Source: Candidatus Eiseniibacteriota bacterium
Lineage (GTDB): Bacteria > Eisenbacteria > RBG-16-71-46
Direction: 5' to 3'
Assembly (NCBI GenBank): GCA_020849095.1
Contig: JADLGX010000520.1
Span: forward strand, 1-37,122
DNA: 37,122 nucleotides
Under the pieces are notes generated by a model that made no database searches, had not been told where the DNA came from, and was given only the letters and a program-made list of their open reading frames with translations. This document shows, in pieces, positions 25,410 through 34,675 of the stretch (the first letter of the stretch is position 1; each line of letters opens with the position of its first letter). Made by a program: the position numbers and the translations under genes.

Positions 25410-26024
25410 CTATGTGAGCTCCATGAACCGCTGCAAGAGGGCCATCCCGTGACGGTGGCTCTTCTCAGGATGGAACTGCACGCCGAAGACGCTGCCGCGT
25501 GCGACTGCCGCAGCGAACGTTCCGCCGTAGTCGCACCGGGCCGCGATGTCACGATCGTCATCGGGTTCGAGGCAGTAGCTGTGGCTGAAGTAGTAGCGCG
25601 GGACTTCGTTGCCCCCGGGAAAGAGCGCCGACGCGCGCGTAGGGCTGACCTCGCTCCAGCCCATGTGTGGCACCTTGACGCCCTCGTGCGGCGAGAGCTT
25701 GACGACATCGGCTGGGATCCACCCGAGCCCCCGCTCGCTGCGCTGTCCCTCGTCGCTGCTGCGGCCGAGAAGCTGCATCCCAAGACAGATCCCGAGCACC
25801 GGGGCACCGCGCGCGACGACTGCCTCCGTCAACGGCGCAACTAAGTCGAGCTCACGCAACCGTGCCATCGCCTGGTCGAACGCCCCGACACCCGGGAGGA
25901 TTAGGCGAGCCGCGCTGACGATGGATCGGGGGTCGCGGCTGGCCACAGCGTCATGGCCTAGGTGCTCGAGCATGTTGATTATGGCCCCCAAGTTGCCGAC
26001 GCCGTAGTCCACGACGATGTTCAT
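25410..26024 (-). CDS. hisH: HisH-type glutamine amidotransferase (WbuY-like)
   Basis: A 204-residue class I glutaminase. VLGICLGMQLLG carries the nucleophile Cys80; FHPEKSH supplies His185 and Glu187, completing the triad. The MNIVVDYGVGNLGAI start is the classic HisH opening. It releases ammonia for the neighbouring WbpG-like enzyme. The HisF2 gene follows with no gap. A 72-bp gap with no gene separates it from the upstream GT4. The RBS is not obvious. Confidence 0.92.
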   Translation of the reverse strand: MNIVVDYGVGNLGAIINMLEHLGHDAVASRDPRSIVSAARLILPGVGAFDQAMARLRELDLVAPLTEAVVARGAPVLGICLGMQLLGRSSDEGQRSERGLGWIPADVVKLSPHEGVKVPHMGWSEVSPTRASALFPGGNEVPRYYFSHSYCLEPDDDRDIAARCDYGGTFAAAVARGSVFGVQFHPEKSHRHGMALLQRFMELT

Positions 26025-26096
26025 TGCGGCGAGAGGCTAAAGCAAAGCTGGGGGGGCCAGCAACTTCCGTCGCTGAGGCCGCGCCACAACGAGGGA

Positions 26097-27317
26097 TCAC
26101 TGATCGCCGGCCAATGATGTGAAGAGCTCGAGATATCGGGCGATGACCCGGTCCGCCGAGAACTCCCGCTCAAACGCTGTGCGAGCGGCGACGCGGGCAA
26201 GCGCCGTATCTTGCAGCGCAAGGGCGTCCACCGCCCGTGCGAGCGCTTCGGGATCGCCGGCTGGCACCACTACCCCGCCCGCTCCCTGCACACATCGAGC
26301 CGTGTCCGAATCGGCGTCGACCGATGCAACCACGGGTCGGCCCGCTGCGAGGTACCCAACGACCTTGCTCGGCACGCTGGTGCGTCCCATGCCGGGCGCG
26401 AGCGTGACCAGTCCGATGTCGCCGGTGGCCTGGACCTCGGCCAGGCGGGACCGGGGCTGGAACGGCGAGAAAGTGACATTGGACACCCCGAGCGAAAGGG
26501 TTCGATTTCGAACGGCGTCGAGGGCCTCGCCGGCGCCGACGACGACGAACGCTACCCGCGAGTTCGCGGTGCGCGCAGCAGCCTCCGCCACGACGGTGGC
26601 CCCCGAGACGACGCCGACCGTGCCGGCGTATAGCACCACGAAGTCATTCAGACCGAGACCGAGCTCGCGTCGAAACGCGGTATCCCTCGACATCGGCATG
26701 ATTTCGTCTTCGCTCAACCAGACCGGGATCACCTCGAGCTTGCGTTCGGGGACTCCACGTGCTGAGAGGGTACGGCGGAAGCCTTCGGAAAGAACTACGA
26801 GCTTGTCCGCGGCGCGGTAGCCGGCCCGTTCTGCGAGCCGCGCCGCGGCGATGAGTTCACGACGCCGCAGCCGTCCCGATGCGACGGCAACGTCTGGGTA
26901 GATGTCGAAGACAACTGAGACCAGCTTCGCGCCGAACGGTCGTGCCACTGCTGCTCCGACCATCGGACCGCCCAGCGGCGGTCCGATGGTGACGACGACG
27001 TCCGGGCGGTCCGCGCGAGCGGCAGCGCAGGCCATGGCCAGGGACTGGCTCGCGAGAACGGCCGCGCGGGTCGGCGCATCGCGCCTCCTGCTCGTCGGGT
27101 GCCAGCACCTCAGTACCGTGACCCCGGCAAGCTCGCTGCGCGCGGACGCCCGCCCCCCAAACCCCTCATACACCTGTCCGCCTGGGTGGTGCGGGAGACC
27201 GCAAGCGACGGTGGCCCGGCCCCCGCCATCCACAACCGCGCGGGCGAGCTGCTGCGTCATGACCGCGGTTGGATGCGTTTCAGGCGGAAAGACCTGGGGC
27301 AGGAAGAGCACGTGCAC
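26097..27317 (-). CDS. GT4-family glycosyltransferase (WcaI/WbuB-like)
   Basis: A 406-residue GT-B transferase. VHVLFLPQVFPPETHPTA at the N-terminus is characteristic of the WcaI/WbuB group; FDIYPDVAVASG lies mid-protein; FVVLYAGTVG starts the donor domain; GLVTLAPGMGRTSVPSKVVGYLAAGRPV holds the acidic/Lys donor-binding loop. Starts at GTG 27317 or GTG 27335 are both possible; 27317 begins the fold. First gene of the acetamidino operon, so it may transfer the amidino sugar. Divergent from the GNAT-PGT gene across about 75 bp. Confidence 0.88.
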   Translation of the reverse strand: MHVLFLPQVFPPETHPTAVMTQQLARAVVDGGGRATVACGLPHHPGGQVYEGFGGRASARSELAGVTVLRCWHPTSRRRDAPTRAAVLASQSLAMACAAARADRPDVVVTIGPPLGGPMVGAAVARPFGAKLVSVVFDIYPDVAVASGRLRRRELIAAARLAERAGYRAADKLVVLSEGFRRTLSARGVPERKLEVIPVWLSEDEIMPMSRDTAFRRELGLGLNDFVVLYAGTVGVVSGATVVAEAAARTANSRVAFVVVGAGEALDAVRNRTLSLGVSNVTFSPFQPRSRLAEVQATGDIGLVTLAPGMGRTSVPSKVVGYLAAGRPVVASVDADSDTARCVQGAGGVVVPAGDPEALARAVDALALQDTALARVAARTAFEREFSADRVIARYLELFTSLAGDQ

Positions 27318-27392
27318 GCTCTGCCTGTCTAGCACGCCAGCTCGGTGCTTGACGCGGCAGACCCGGACGATGGATCTTCGGATGCCTGCCGC

Positions 27393-28625
27393 GTGACCGA
27401 AGCGCTCCACGTTCGCCCCGCCTCCTTGGACGATGCCGGCGCCCTCCAGCGTCTGCACGGCCGTGCGTTCCCCTCATTCTTCCTGACCACGCTTGGACCC
27501 CGTTTCCTCGAGCTGTTCTATGATCGCCTGATCCGCGATGGCGAGATTGTTCTGGTCATCGAGCTAGGGGGAGCCATGGCAGGTTTTGCGGCCGGGACAG
27601 CGCGCCCCCACGGGTTCTTCACACGGCTGCTCCGGCGAGATGCTTGGCGGTTCGCATCGGCGAGCGTGCCCGCCCTGGTGCGCCACCCCCGGATCGCGCC
27701 CCGGTTGTGGCGTGCGACCCGCCGTCCCGCGGAAGAGCGCGAGCGCCCGGAAGGCTTCGCCACGCTGCTCTCCATTGCGGTCGACCCTGGGCGGGCGCGC
27801 CATGGGCTTGGCGCCCGGTTGTTGGAAGCGTTCATCGCCGAGGCCAGAGCGCGTGGCGCCGCCGGATTGGACCTGACCACGGATTGCGACGAAAACGACG
27901 CGGTGAACGCGTTCTACCGTCGGAACGGGTTCTCCCTCCGCCGCGAGTTCACGACACCGGAGGGGCGTCGCATGAACGAGTACGAGATGCGCATCGACGA
28001 TGCGCGGCCGAGCCCTCCGCCGAAGCCCGCGCCTGGCCTGATCGCCAAGCGAGGCATCGACGTCGTCGCTGCCTCTGCCGGGCTGGCGACGTTGTTGCCG
28101 CTGCTTGTTCTGGTCGGCGCCGCGGTGCGGCTCGAGTCCCCTGGTCCCGCGCTGTTTCGGCAGGAGCGGGTGGGGCTCCGCGGCTCCCGATTCCGGCTGC
28201 TGAAGTTTCGGACCATGTGCGCCCGATCGCCTGGGCCACAAGTCACTGCTGCCGGGGACCCCCGCATCACGCGTCTTGGCCGTTTTCTGCGGCACTACAA
28301 GCTCGACGAACTGCCGCAGTTGATCAACGTGCTCGCCGGCGAGATGAGCCTCGTCGGTCCGCGGCCCGAAGTCCCGCGGTACGTCCAGCACTATCCGGAG
28401 CGTTGGCGCCGCGCGCTGACCGTGCGGCCAGGGCTCACCGACTTCGCCGCACTCGAGTTCCTGGACGAAGAGGCCATTCTTTCCCGAAGCCAGGACCCCG
28501 AACGAGCGTACGTGGAACAGGTCTTGCCGCGGAAGCTGGAACTCTACGAACGCTACCTTGCGGAACAGTCTCTGACCACCGACCTCCGTTTGATCGCGGA
28601 GACGCTTCGGCGCATCTGGAGGTGA
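27393..28625 (+). CDS. GNAT N-acetyltransferase fused to PglC/WcaJ-type phosphoglycosyl transferase
   Basis: A 410-residue two-domain protein. Residues 5-198 are a GNAT fold with the acetyl-CoA loop LSIAVDPGRARHGLGARLLEAF (126-147, R-x2-G-x-G) and NAFYRRNGF. A Pro-rich linker (205-215) leads to a monotopic phosphoglycosyl transferase: KRGIDVVAASAG with one re-entrant hydrophobic helix, SPGPALFRQERVG, FRLLKFRTM, the catalytic Asp305-Glu306 in YKLDELPQL, and GEMSLVGPRPE. The transferase moves sugar-1-phosphate from UDP-sugar to undecaprenyl phosphate. The GNAT half may acetylate the 4-amino sugar made by the PglE- and PglF-like neighbours, as WecD does for dTDP-Fuc4N. The frame is continuous with no stop or frameshift. 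GTG 27393 is the likely start (RBS weak). Confidence 0.9.
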   Translation: MTEALHVRPASLDDAGALQRLHGRAFPSFFLTTLGPRFLELFYDRLIRDGEIVLVIELGGAMAGFAAGTARPHGFFTRLLRRDAWRFASASVPALVRHPRIAPRLWRATRRPAEERERPEGFATLLSIAVDPGRARHGLGARLLEAFIAEARARGAAGLDLTTDCDENDAVNAFYRRNGFSLRREFTTPEGRRMNEYEMRIDDARPSPPPKPAPGLIAKRGIDVVAASAGLATLLPLLVLVGAAVRLESPGPALFRQERVGLRGSRFRLLKFRTMCARSPGPQVTAAGDPRITRLGRFLRHYKLDELPQLINVLAGEMSLVGPRPEVPRYVQHYPERWRRALTVRPGLTDFAALEFLDEEAILSRSQDPERAYVEQVLPRKLELYERYLAEQSLTTDLRLIAETLRRIWR

Positions 28626-28630
28626 TACTG

Positions 28631-29794
28631 GTGTCGCCCATGGACTTCCTGCCTTTTGCGCTTCCCGATATCACCGATCGCGAGATCGACGCGGTCGTCG
28701 CCGCGCTGCGGTCGGGTTGGATAACTACTGGTCCGCGTACCCGAGAATTCGAACAGAGGTTCTCCGCCGCGGCGGGCGGCGGCGAAGTCGTCATGGTCAA
28801 CTCGTGCACGGCGGCCATGCACCTCGCGCTCGAGGCGATTGGAATCCAGCCCGGTGACGAGGTCATCGTCCCAACCATGACTTTCGCCGCAACCGCGGAG
28901 GTGGTGCGCTATCTCGGCGCCACCCCAGTGCTGGTCGACGTGCTGGCCGCGGATCACAACATCGACCCGTTAGCGGTCGAGCGTGCCGTCACGTCGCGGA
29001 CGCGTGCAGTGATCCCTGTTCATTTCGCGGGCATGCCGTGCGACATCGATTCGGTCACTGACCTCGGACGCGCTCGCGGTCTAGTGGTCATAGATGACGC
29101 GGCGCATTGCTTCCCTTGCGAATACCGTGGGCGTCCCGTCGGCACGTGGGCGGATGTTACTGCTTTTTCGTTCTACGCGACCAAGACGATGACTACCGCG
29201 GAGGGCGGGGCGGCCGTGACCACGCGACCGGACTGGGCCGAGCGCATGCGCGTCATGTCTTTGCACGGAATCTCCAAGGACGCGTGGAAACGGTACTCCG
29301 TCGAGGGTTCTTGGTACTACGAGATCATCGCGCCTGGGTTCAAGTACAACATGACCGACATCGCCGCCGCGCTCGGCCTGGTTCAGCTCGAACGCGCAGA
29401 GGAGATGACCGATGCGCGCAGGCGTATCGCCGACCAATACGACTCTGCGTTCGCCGAGTCGGACACATTCGAAGTCATCCCGCGCCATGCGGACCGCGGG
29501 CATTCCCACCATCTCTACGTGCTCAAGCTTCGCCCGGGCGCGCTTCGGGTGGGTCGCGGTGAGGTGATCGAACGGCTGAAGCAGAGGGGCGTGGGCGCGT
29601 CGGTGCACTTCATTCCGCTTCACCTGCACCCGTACTACCGCGACCGGTTCGGCTATCGACCCGACAGCAATCCGATCGCCCTCGACCTGTTCGAGCGCAG
29701 CTTCTCGTTGCCCATTTACTCCCGCATGGCGACCGCCGACGTGCAACGTGTAGTGGAAGCAGTACTGGACATTGCGCGCGAAGGCCGCCGCTGA
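28631..29794 (+). CDS. DegT-family sugar aminotransferase (PglE-like)
   Basis: A 387-residue PLP aminotransferase. SGWITTGPRTREFEQRF is the typical opening, VVIDDAAHCFPCEY has the PLP-phosphate-side Asp, FSFYATKTMTTAEGGAAV holds Lys185, and VHFIPLHLHPYY closes the substrate pocket. The clade aminates 4-keto-6-deoxy UDP-GlcNAc (PglE/ArnB-type). GTG 28631 has GGAGG eight bases upstream, better placed than the ATG at 28640. It directly follows the GNAT-PGT gene (5-nt gap), so amination, acetylation and transfer to lipid are encoded in one transcript. Confidence 0.88.
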   Translation: MSPMDFLPFALPDITDREIDAVVAALRSGWITTGPRTREFEQRFSAAAGGGEVVMVNSCTAAMHLALEAIGIQPGDEVIVPTMTFAATAEVVRYLGATPVLVDVLAADHNIDPLAVERAVTSRTRAVIPVHFAGMPCDIDSVTDLGRARGLVVIDDAAHCFPCEYRGRPVGTWADVTAFSFYATKTMTTAEGGAAVTTRPDWAERMRVMSLHGISKDAWKRYSVEGSWYYEIIAPGFKYNMTDIAAALGLVQLERAEEMTDARRRIADQYDSAFAESDTFEVIPRHADRGHSHHLYVLKLRPGALRVGRGEVIERLKQRGVGASVHFIPLHLHPYYRDRFGYRPDSNPIALDLFERSFSLPIYSRMATADVQRVVEAVLDIAREGRR

Positions 29795-29795
29795 G

Positions 29796-32330
29796 TCACG
29801 GATTTCGCAGAATCGCTTGCCTCCGCGCAGCATCGAGCCGTCTCTCCAACTCCGGGTCGGGGCTTCGAAGCCGAAGCGCACGCTCGAGTGCCTCTGCCAC
29901 TTGTGAAGGGATGCCGAGATGCTCCGCAGCGTCCGCGACCTCCAGCCACCGGTCGGCGGTTGGTGCCTCGCGCACGGCGAGGCGGAAGTGCGTCAGCGCG
30001 CCGGCCCATGCCCCGCGCTTCGCCGCGAGCCGTCCGACCAACATCGCTGCTTGCGCGCAGACTTCGGTGTCTGCCCCACAACGAGCGCCCAGGTAGTCTC
30101 GCGCTGCCCGTTCAAGCGCAGAGTCGCTGACTGAGGCCGCGACTCTTGCCCGCGACTCGAGGCAGTCCTCCCGATCACGGGCTCGCGGGCACGCTGCTTC
30201 CAGCATTGCCTCTGCGCCTTCCGCATCACCCTCGAGCAGCAGGAGCTGGGCTTCGATCCGTACCCCCACGGAGTTCCCCGCGTCCGTCGCCGACAGCGTG
30301 CGAGCGTGGAGTCTCACGCGTGAGACGCAACTTGCGCGTTGGTCGCCGGCGCAGGGCGCCGTACTCGCCGACAGCGACGCGAGGAGCTCCGAAGCCATCG
30401 CCGAGTTCGCACCTCTGTCTTTAGGAGCGCGGGCCAGCGCTTCGGCGAGCAGTCTGTGCCGTCCCGTGCTTGCGGCTTCCAGGCCGGCCAGAGCCACGAG
30501 CACAGCGGCGCCTCCCGGGCCGGGAGGCGCGACGCTGACCCGCTCACCGATGTCTCGAGCCCAAGCGTTTGCGCGTCGCGAGACCGAGTCGGTGAGTCCT
30601 GGCTCGTGCTCCGCGGCCAGACGAAGCTCGAACAACGACTGCTTCGCCGCGCCACGGCTGCGCAAGACCTCGGCAAGCGCCAAGTGCGCGCGCCCGTTGA
30701 CAGGCGCGCGCTCGATAGCGCGTGCCAGCCAGGCCAACGCGGTCGGGCTCCTCTCGTCATGCGCAGCAAGCCCGGCCAGGAGCGGCAGGTAGCCGTCTCC
30801 GGGGTGGCGGAGGATGGCCCGACGAAGCTCCACCCCGAGGTTGGCGCGGTCAGTGTCGGATCGGGTCTCACTGGCGCGAGCATGAAGGCGATGAAGGCGT
30901 TGCCGGTCGGTGGCGAGGTCGTTCCAGCCGAAGACCGCCGCTCCCGTCACCGCACCGACCAGCGCCAGCGGTAGCGCACCGGACACCGCGAGCGCGACCC
31001 GTGTCTCGACAGCGACCGGGGTTCGGTGTTGGCCTCGCGCGCCCCACAACGCGCCCAGCACCGCGAAGAACCCGACCATGACGCCGGGGACCTCGAAGGC
31101 GAGGTCAACCAAGTTGTGGGCGACCAGTACCAGCAGGCCCACCCATGCGGCCGCTGCGGTCGAGTTGGAGGCGACGCCCAGAGGCCTCGGTCGCATGAGC
31201 CAAACCAAGAGCGCTGCTGCCAGCGCCGTGACGGGCAGCCCCCACTCGGTTGCCCACTGCGCAAGGAACGACTCCGCGTGTTGGAACCCCACTCCGCTAG
31301 AGCCCCGTTGAAACTCCGGAAACGTGCTGCCAAACGCGCCGCGACCCGCACCCAGCCAGGCAAAGCGCTGAGCCATGGGCACGGTCCATCGGATGATCTC
31401 GAGCTTCTCGAGCCCCGGGGTCAGGAGTTCGTGCCACACCGCCGGAGTCGCCGCAAGCAGGGCGAGCCCAGTGCCCGCTGCGAGCGCGCCGAGCGTTACC
31501 GCCGCCGCTATCCTTAGCGCGGTGCGCCTCCGACGGCGAGTGCCCGCAGCAATCGCACCGAGGAAGAGCATGCCGGAGGGAAGCAGCGCGACGCCCGCCC
31601 GCGACGCAGTGGTGACGCAGACGCCCACCAAGAGCGCTATGCCGGCGCCCAGTGCAAGGCGCTCTCCCGGACGCGCTCTGGCGGACGCCAGGAGCCCTGC
31701 GCCGCAGAAGGTTGACAGGTTCAGGTATCCCGCAAGATTGTTGGGGTTCAGCAGCGGTCCGACGTGCCACGGTGCCGCGGCGAACGTCGGCTGATACAAC
31801 CCAAAGACCCAGGTTGCGCCTGCAAGCCCGTGCGCAACGGTGACGAGGGCAGCGCTGACGCCTGTCACGAACACCATGGACAGCACGGTCCGCGCCCCCT
31901 CCCTCCGCGCGACGTGGATCGAGCACACGAAGACAGCGGAGTACAGAAACCATTTGAGACTCTCCACTACGGTTGCCCCAGGGTCCAACGAGATCGGCAT
32001 CCATGCAGGAGCCGGTGAACCGGCCGGGCCAAGCGCTCTCGACCAAATGTCCGCGTTGGGCGGAGCGATGGTCGCGAGCACCGCACCCGGGAGCGGAATT
32101 GCCTGGCCGAGCGTGTACGCTGCAAGGGCTGGCAGTGCGACCTGCGCCAATGAAACGCCTTTCACGCGCGGCTGGCGCCGTGTGCCGACCACCCCCGCAG
32201 CGGCAGCCGCTCCCAGCGCCAGCAACACGGGCAAGTGCACTGCTCCGATGGCCAGGACCGAGCCCCAAACCAAGACGGCCAGCGCGGTGGCCACAAGGCC
32301 GCCGTGCGCAACCGAACGCCCGGGCGTCAT
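29796..32330 (-). CDS. O-antigen ligase/polymerase-like membrane protein with TPR-like C-terminal half
   Basis: An 844-residue protein. Residues 10-460 contain about 11-12 membrane spans with GPLLNPNNLAGYLNLS and the loop SRAGVALLPSG, plus WLGAGRGAFGSTFPEFQ and HAESFLAQWATEWGLP, all in the order of O-antigen ligase/Wzy_C (PF04932) proteins; the conserved Arg and His in these loops are visible. The C-terminal half (about 480-844) is soluble and helical, with repeats such as ALAWLARAIERAP and ALTHFRLAVREAP, resembling TPRs. ATG 32330 is chosen so the first helix starts promptly; ATG 32405 or 32423 are alternatives. It may ligate or polymerise a glycan, or be a PilO-like glycan transferase. It lies convergently against the aminotransferase (1 nt apart). 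Confidence 0.85.
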   Translation of the reverse strand: MTPGRSVAHGGLVATALAVLVWGSVLAIGAVHLPVLLALGAAAAAGVVGTRRQPRVKGVSLAQVALPALAAYTLGQAIPLPGAVLATIAPPNADIWSRALGPAGSPAPAWMPISLDPGATVVESLKWFLYSAVFVCSIHVARREGARTVLSMVFVTGVSAALVTVAHGLAGATWVFGLYQPTFAAAPWHVGPLLNPNNLAGYLNLSTFCGAGLLASARARPGERLALGAGIALLVGVCVTTASRAGVALLPSGMLFLGAIAAGTRRRRRTALRIAAAVTLGALAAGTGLALLAATPAVWHELLTPGLEKLEIIRWTVPMAQRFAWLGAGRGAFGSTFPEFQRGSSGVGFQHAESFLAQWATEWGLPVTALAAALLVWLMRPRPLGVASNSTAAAAWVGLLVLVAHNLVDLAFEVPGVMVGFFAVLGALWGARGQHRTPVAVETRVALAVSGALPLALVGAVTGAAVFGWNDLATDRQRLHRLHARASETRSDTDRANLGVELRRAILRHPGDGYLPLLAGLAAHDERSPTALAWLARAIERAPVNGRAHLALAEVLRSRGAAKQSLFELRLAAEHEPGLTDSVSRRANAWARDIGERVSVAPPGPGGAAVLVALAGLEAASTGRHRLLAEALARAPKDRGANSAMASELLASLSASTAPCAGDQRASCVSRVRLHARTLSATDAGNSVGVRIEAQLLLLEGDAEGAEAMLEAACPRARDREDCLESRARVAASVSDSALERAARDYLGARCGADTEVCAQAAMLVGRLAAKRGAWAGALTHFRLAVREAPTADRWLEVADAAEHLGIPSQVAEALERALRLRSPDPELERRLDAARRQAILRNP

Positions 32331-32422
32331 CCGCACCGGTCCGTTGCTCCTGGGGATGGCGGCGTTCGCGGCGGATGAATCACGGTGACCCGGTGCGCAC
32401 CGCATGATAGACCAGGTCCCCA

Positions 32423-34663
32423 TTGAATTCCCCGAAGAATCCGACCTTTGCCGGAAGCCCAGCCCCGCAAGGAGGCGCGCCGCCCGGCGTGCTCGCTGTG
32501 CTGAGGACAGTGCGGAAGTTCTGGCTCACGGCGCTGGGCACAGCAGTTGCTGTTGCACTCGCGGTTACGTTCTACACGCTCGGTCAAACCCGCATCTTCG
32601 AGGCCAGCGCGACTATCCAGTTCGACCCCAATCCCCCGCGGCCGCTGGGGAAGAACGTCGATATGGTCGTGGACATGGGCGCGGGCACCTACTGGAACAA
32701 CCGCGAGTACTTCGAGACTCAGTACAAGATCCTCCAGTCTATGCGGGTTGCCCTCCCGGTTATCAAGCGCCTCGCGCTGCACCAAGACGCCAGCTTTCTG
32801 GCCAATCGTCCAGCAGGGGCCGCAGGCGCTTCGCCTGGAGTGAGCGAAGAAGAGGCCGCTGAAGTTCTCCGCACGCGCCTACGGGTCGAGCCTGTGAAAG
32901 ACAGCCGGCTAGCGTTCGTGCGATTCGCTGATGCCGACCCCAATCGTGCGCAGCGCGTGCTCTCCGCCGTTTTGGACACCTACGTGGACCAGAACCTCGA
33001 GTATGCGCGCGACTCGACCAGCTCGGCGGTAGACTGGCTGGGCGGGCAACTCGAGAAGATCCGAAAGGAGCTCGAAGACAACGAGCGCGCCCTCCATCAG
33101 TACAAGCTCGACAAGAACGTGCTCTCGCTGGACCCCGACGCCCAGTCCAACATGTTGCGCGAGGAAATGAAGCAGCTCAACGACGAGCTCACTTCCGTCC
33201 GCGCCAAGAAACAGGGTGTCAAGGCGCAGCGTGACGAGCTCCTGAAGGTTAAGGCGGAAAACCCTACGGAGCTGCCAGCAAACGAGCTGCTGCAGAGCCC
33301 GCTCCTTCAGCAGCTTCGCCAGCGATACGAGGACGCAGTGAGGGATCGGGCCGCGCTGATTGGCGCAGGCAAGGGTGCTGGGCATCCTGATGCTGCTGCG
33401 GCGGAAGCGCGGGTGAAGACGTCCCGTGCCGCCCTGTTGGCGGAGGTCAAGAACGTCCAGGGCGCGGTATCCCGCGAGTTCACGGCGGTGTCCAGGCAGG
33501 AGGCAGGTCTTTCAGGCCTCTTCGAGGCTTCCAAGCGGAGGGCGCTGGAGCTAAACCTGCTCGAGGTCGACTACAACCGGCTTCGCCGCACACGGGACCA
33601 CAGCGAGAAGCTCTACTCGCTGTTGCTCGAGCGGACCAAGGAGGGCGACCTCGCGCGGATGATGCAGGTCAACAACATCCGCGTGGTGGACCGCCCGCTA
33701 CCGCCGCGAAGCCATGTGCGCCCCCGAGTCCCGGTCAACATCGCGTTCGGTGTGCTCGGCGGGCTCGCCCTTGGCGTTCTTGCGGCGATGGCCCGCACGC
33801 TCCTCGACCGGACAGTGAAAACCCCCGACGACGTCGAGTCCGAAGTTGGGATGGTGTTCCTTGGCCTTCTTCCAGAGATCCGAGCGCCAGGCCTCGCTGC
33901 GGCGTACTCGCGACGCCAACGCAGGACGAGTGTCGTGAAGAACCCTGAGCTGGTCGTACACGAGTCTCCAGCCAGCGGTGTCGCGGAGGCCGCTCGCGCC
34001 ATCCGCACGAACCTGCTGTTCATGGCCCCGGACCAGCCGCTCCGAACGTTATTGGTCACCAGCCCCGCCCCATCAGAAGGGAAGACGACCGTTGCCACGA
34101 GCATCGCGATCGCAATGGCCCAGGCAGGGCAGCGGGTCGTGCTGATCGACTGCGATCTTCGCCGTCCGCGAATCCACCGCGTCTTCAAGCTGACTTTGGA
34201 CGTCGGGCTCACCTCCGCCGTAATCGAGGACATGGACGTGGAGGCGATATCCCGACCGACCGAAGTGCCGAACCTGTCGGTGATCCCGGCGGGTCCCCTC
34301 CCACCTAACCCGGCCGAGATTTTTCACAGCGAGCGGTTCAAGTCCACGCTGTCACGGATTGCGGAGCGCTTCGACCGCGTCATCATCGACTCCCCGCCGG
34401 TGGTCGCGGTCACCGACGCGACGGTACTATCCACGCTCGCGGATGGAGTCTTGTTGGTCTTGCGGGCTTTCGGCACCCAGAAGGACCTGGCGCGGCATGC
34501 CACACGTGCGATACGGGACGTGGGTGGAAATGTGGTCGGCGCTGTTCTCAACGCGGTGAATCTCGATCGCCACGAGTACAAGTACCATTATTACTACTAC
34601 CGTCGGGACGGGAAGTACTACTCGGAGGACGCGCAGCCACCGGATGGTCGCGCCGCAGCGTGA
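32423..34663 (+). CDS. Wzc-type chain-length determinant and BY-kinase
   Basis: A 746-residue protein fusing a Wzz-like periplasmic coiled-coil domain with a cytoplasmic tyrosine kinase. TM1 is at about 31-53 (RKFWLTALGTAVAVALAV), the coiled region 165-415, TM2 about 435-460. The kinase has Walker A SPAPSEGKTTVATS (about 546-559), Walker A' VLIDCDLRRP, and RVIIDSPPVVAVTDA (Walker B). The C-terminus has a Tyr cluster, HEYKYHYYYYRRDGKYYSED (715-734), the autophosphorylation region. It sets chain length of the Wzy-made polysaccharide. TTG 32423 has no strong RBS; GTG 32489 behind AAGGAGG is an alternative but removes part of the N-terminal tail. Divergent from the ligase; the 92-bp gap has no clear promoter. 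Confidence 0.92.
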   Translation: MNSPKNPTFAGSPAPQGGAPPGVLAVLRTVRKFWLTALGTAVAVALAVTFYTLGQTRIFEASATIQFDPNPPRPLGKNVDMVVDMGAGTYWNNREYFETQYKILQSMRVALPVIKRLALHQDASFLANRPAGAAGASPGVSEEEAAEVLRTRLRVEPVKDSRLAFVRFADADPNRAQRVLSAVLDTYVDQNLEYARDSTSSAVDWLGGQLEKIRKELEDNERALHQYKLDKNVLSLDPDAQSNMLREEMKQLNDELTSVRAKKQGVKAQRDELLKVKAENPTELPANELLQSPLLQQLRQRYEDAVRDRAALIGAGKGAGHPDAAAAEARVKTSRAALLAEVKNVQGAVSREFTAVSRQEAGLSGLFEASKRRALELNLLEVDYNRLRRTRDHSEKLYSLLLERTKEGDLARMMQVNNIRVVDRPLPPRSHVRPRVPVNIAFGVLGGLALGVLAAMARTLLDRTVKTPDDVESEVGMVFLGLLPEIRAPGLAAAYSRRQRRTSVVKNPELVVHESPASGVAEAARAIRTNLLFMAPDQPLRTLLVTSPAPSEGKTTVATSIAIAMAQAGQRVVLIDCDLRRPRIHRVFKLTLDVGLTSAVIEDMDVEAISRPTEVPNLSVIPAGPLPPNPAEIFHSERFKSTLSRIAERFDRVIIDSPPVVAVTDATVLSTLADGVLLVLRAFGTQKDLARHATRAIRDVGGNVVGAVLNAVNLDRHEYKYHYYYYRRDGKYYSEDAQPPDGRAAA

Positions 34664-34675
34664 GGGGGCTGGGCG

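Noticed and set aside
24642-26024. Histidine biosynthesis (hisH-hisF) genes
   Set aside because: The HisF-like N-terminus is of the WbuZ/HisF2 type and the WbpG-like gene follows; no other his genes are nearby.
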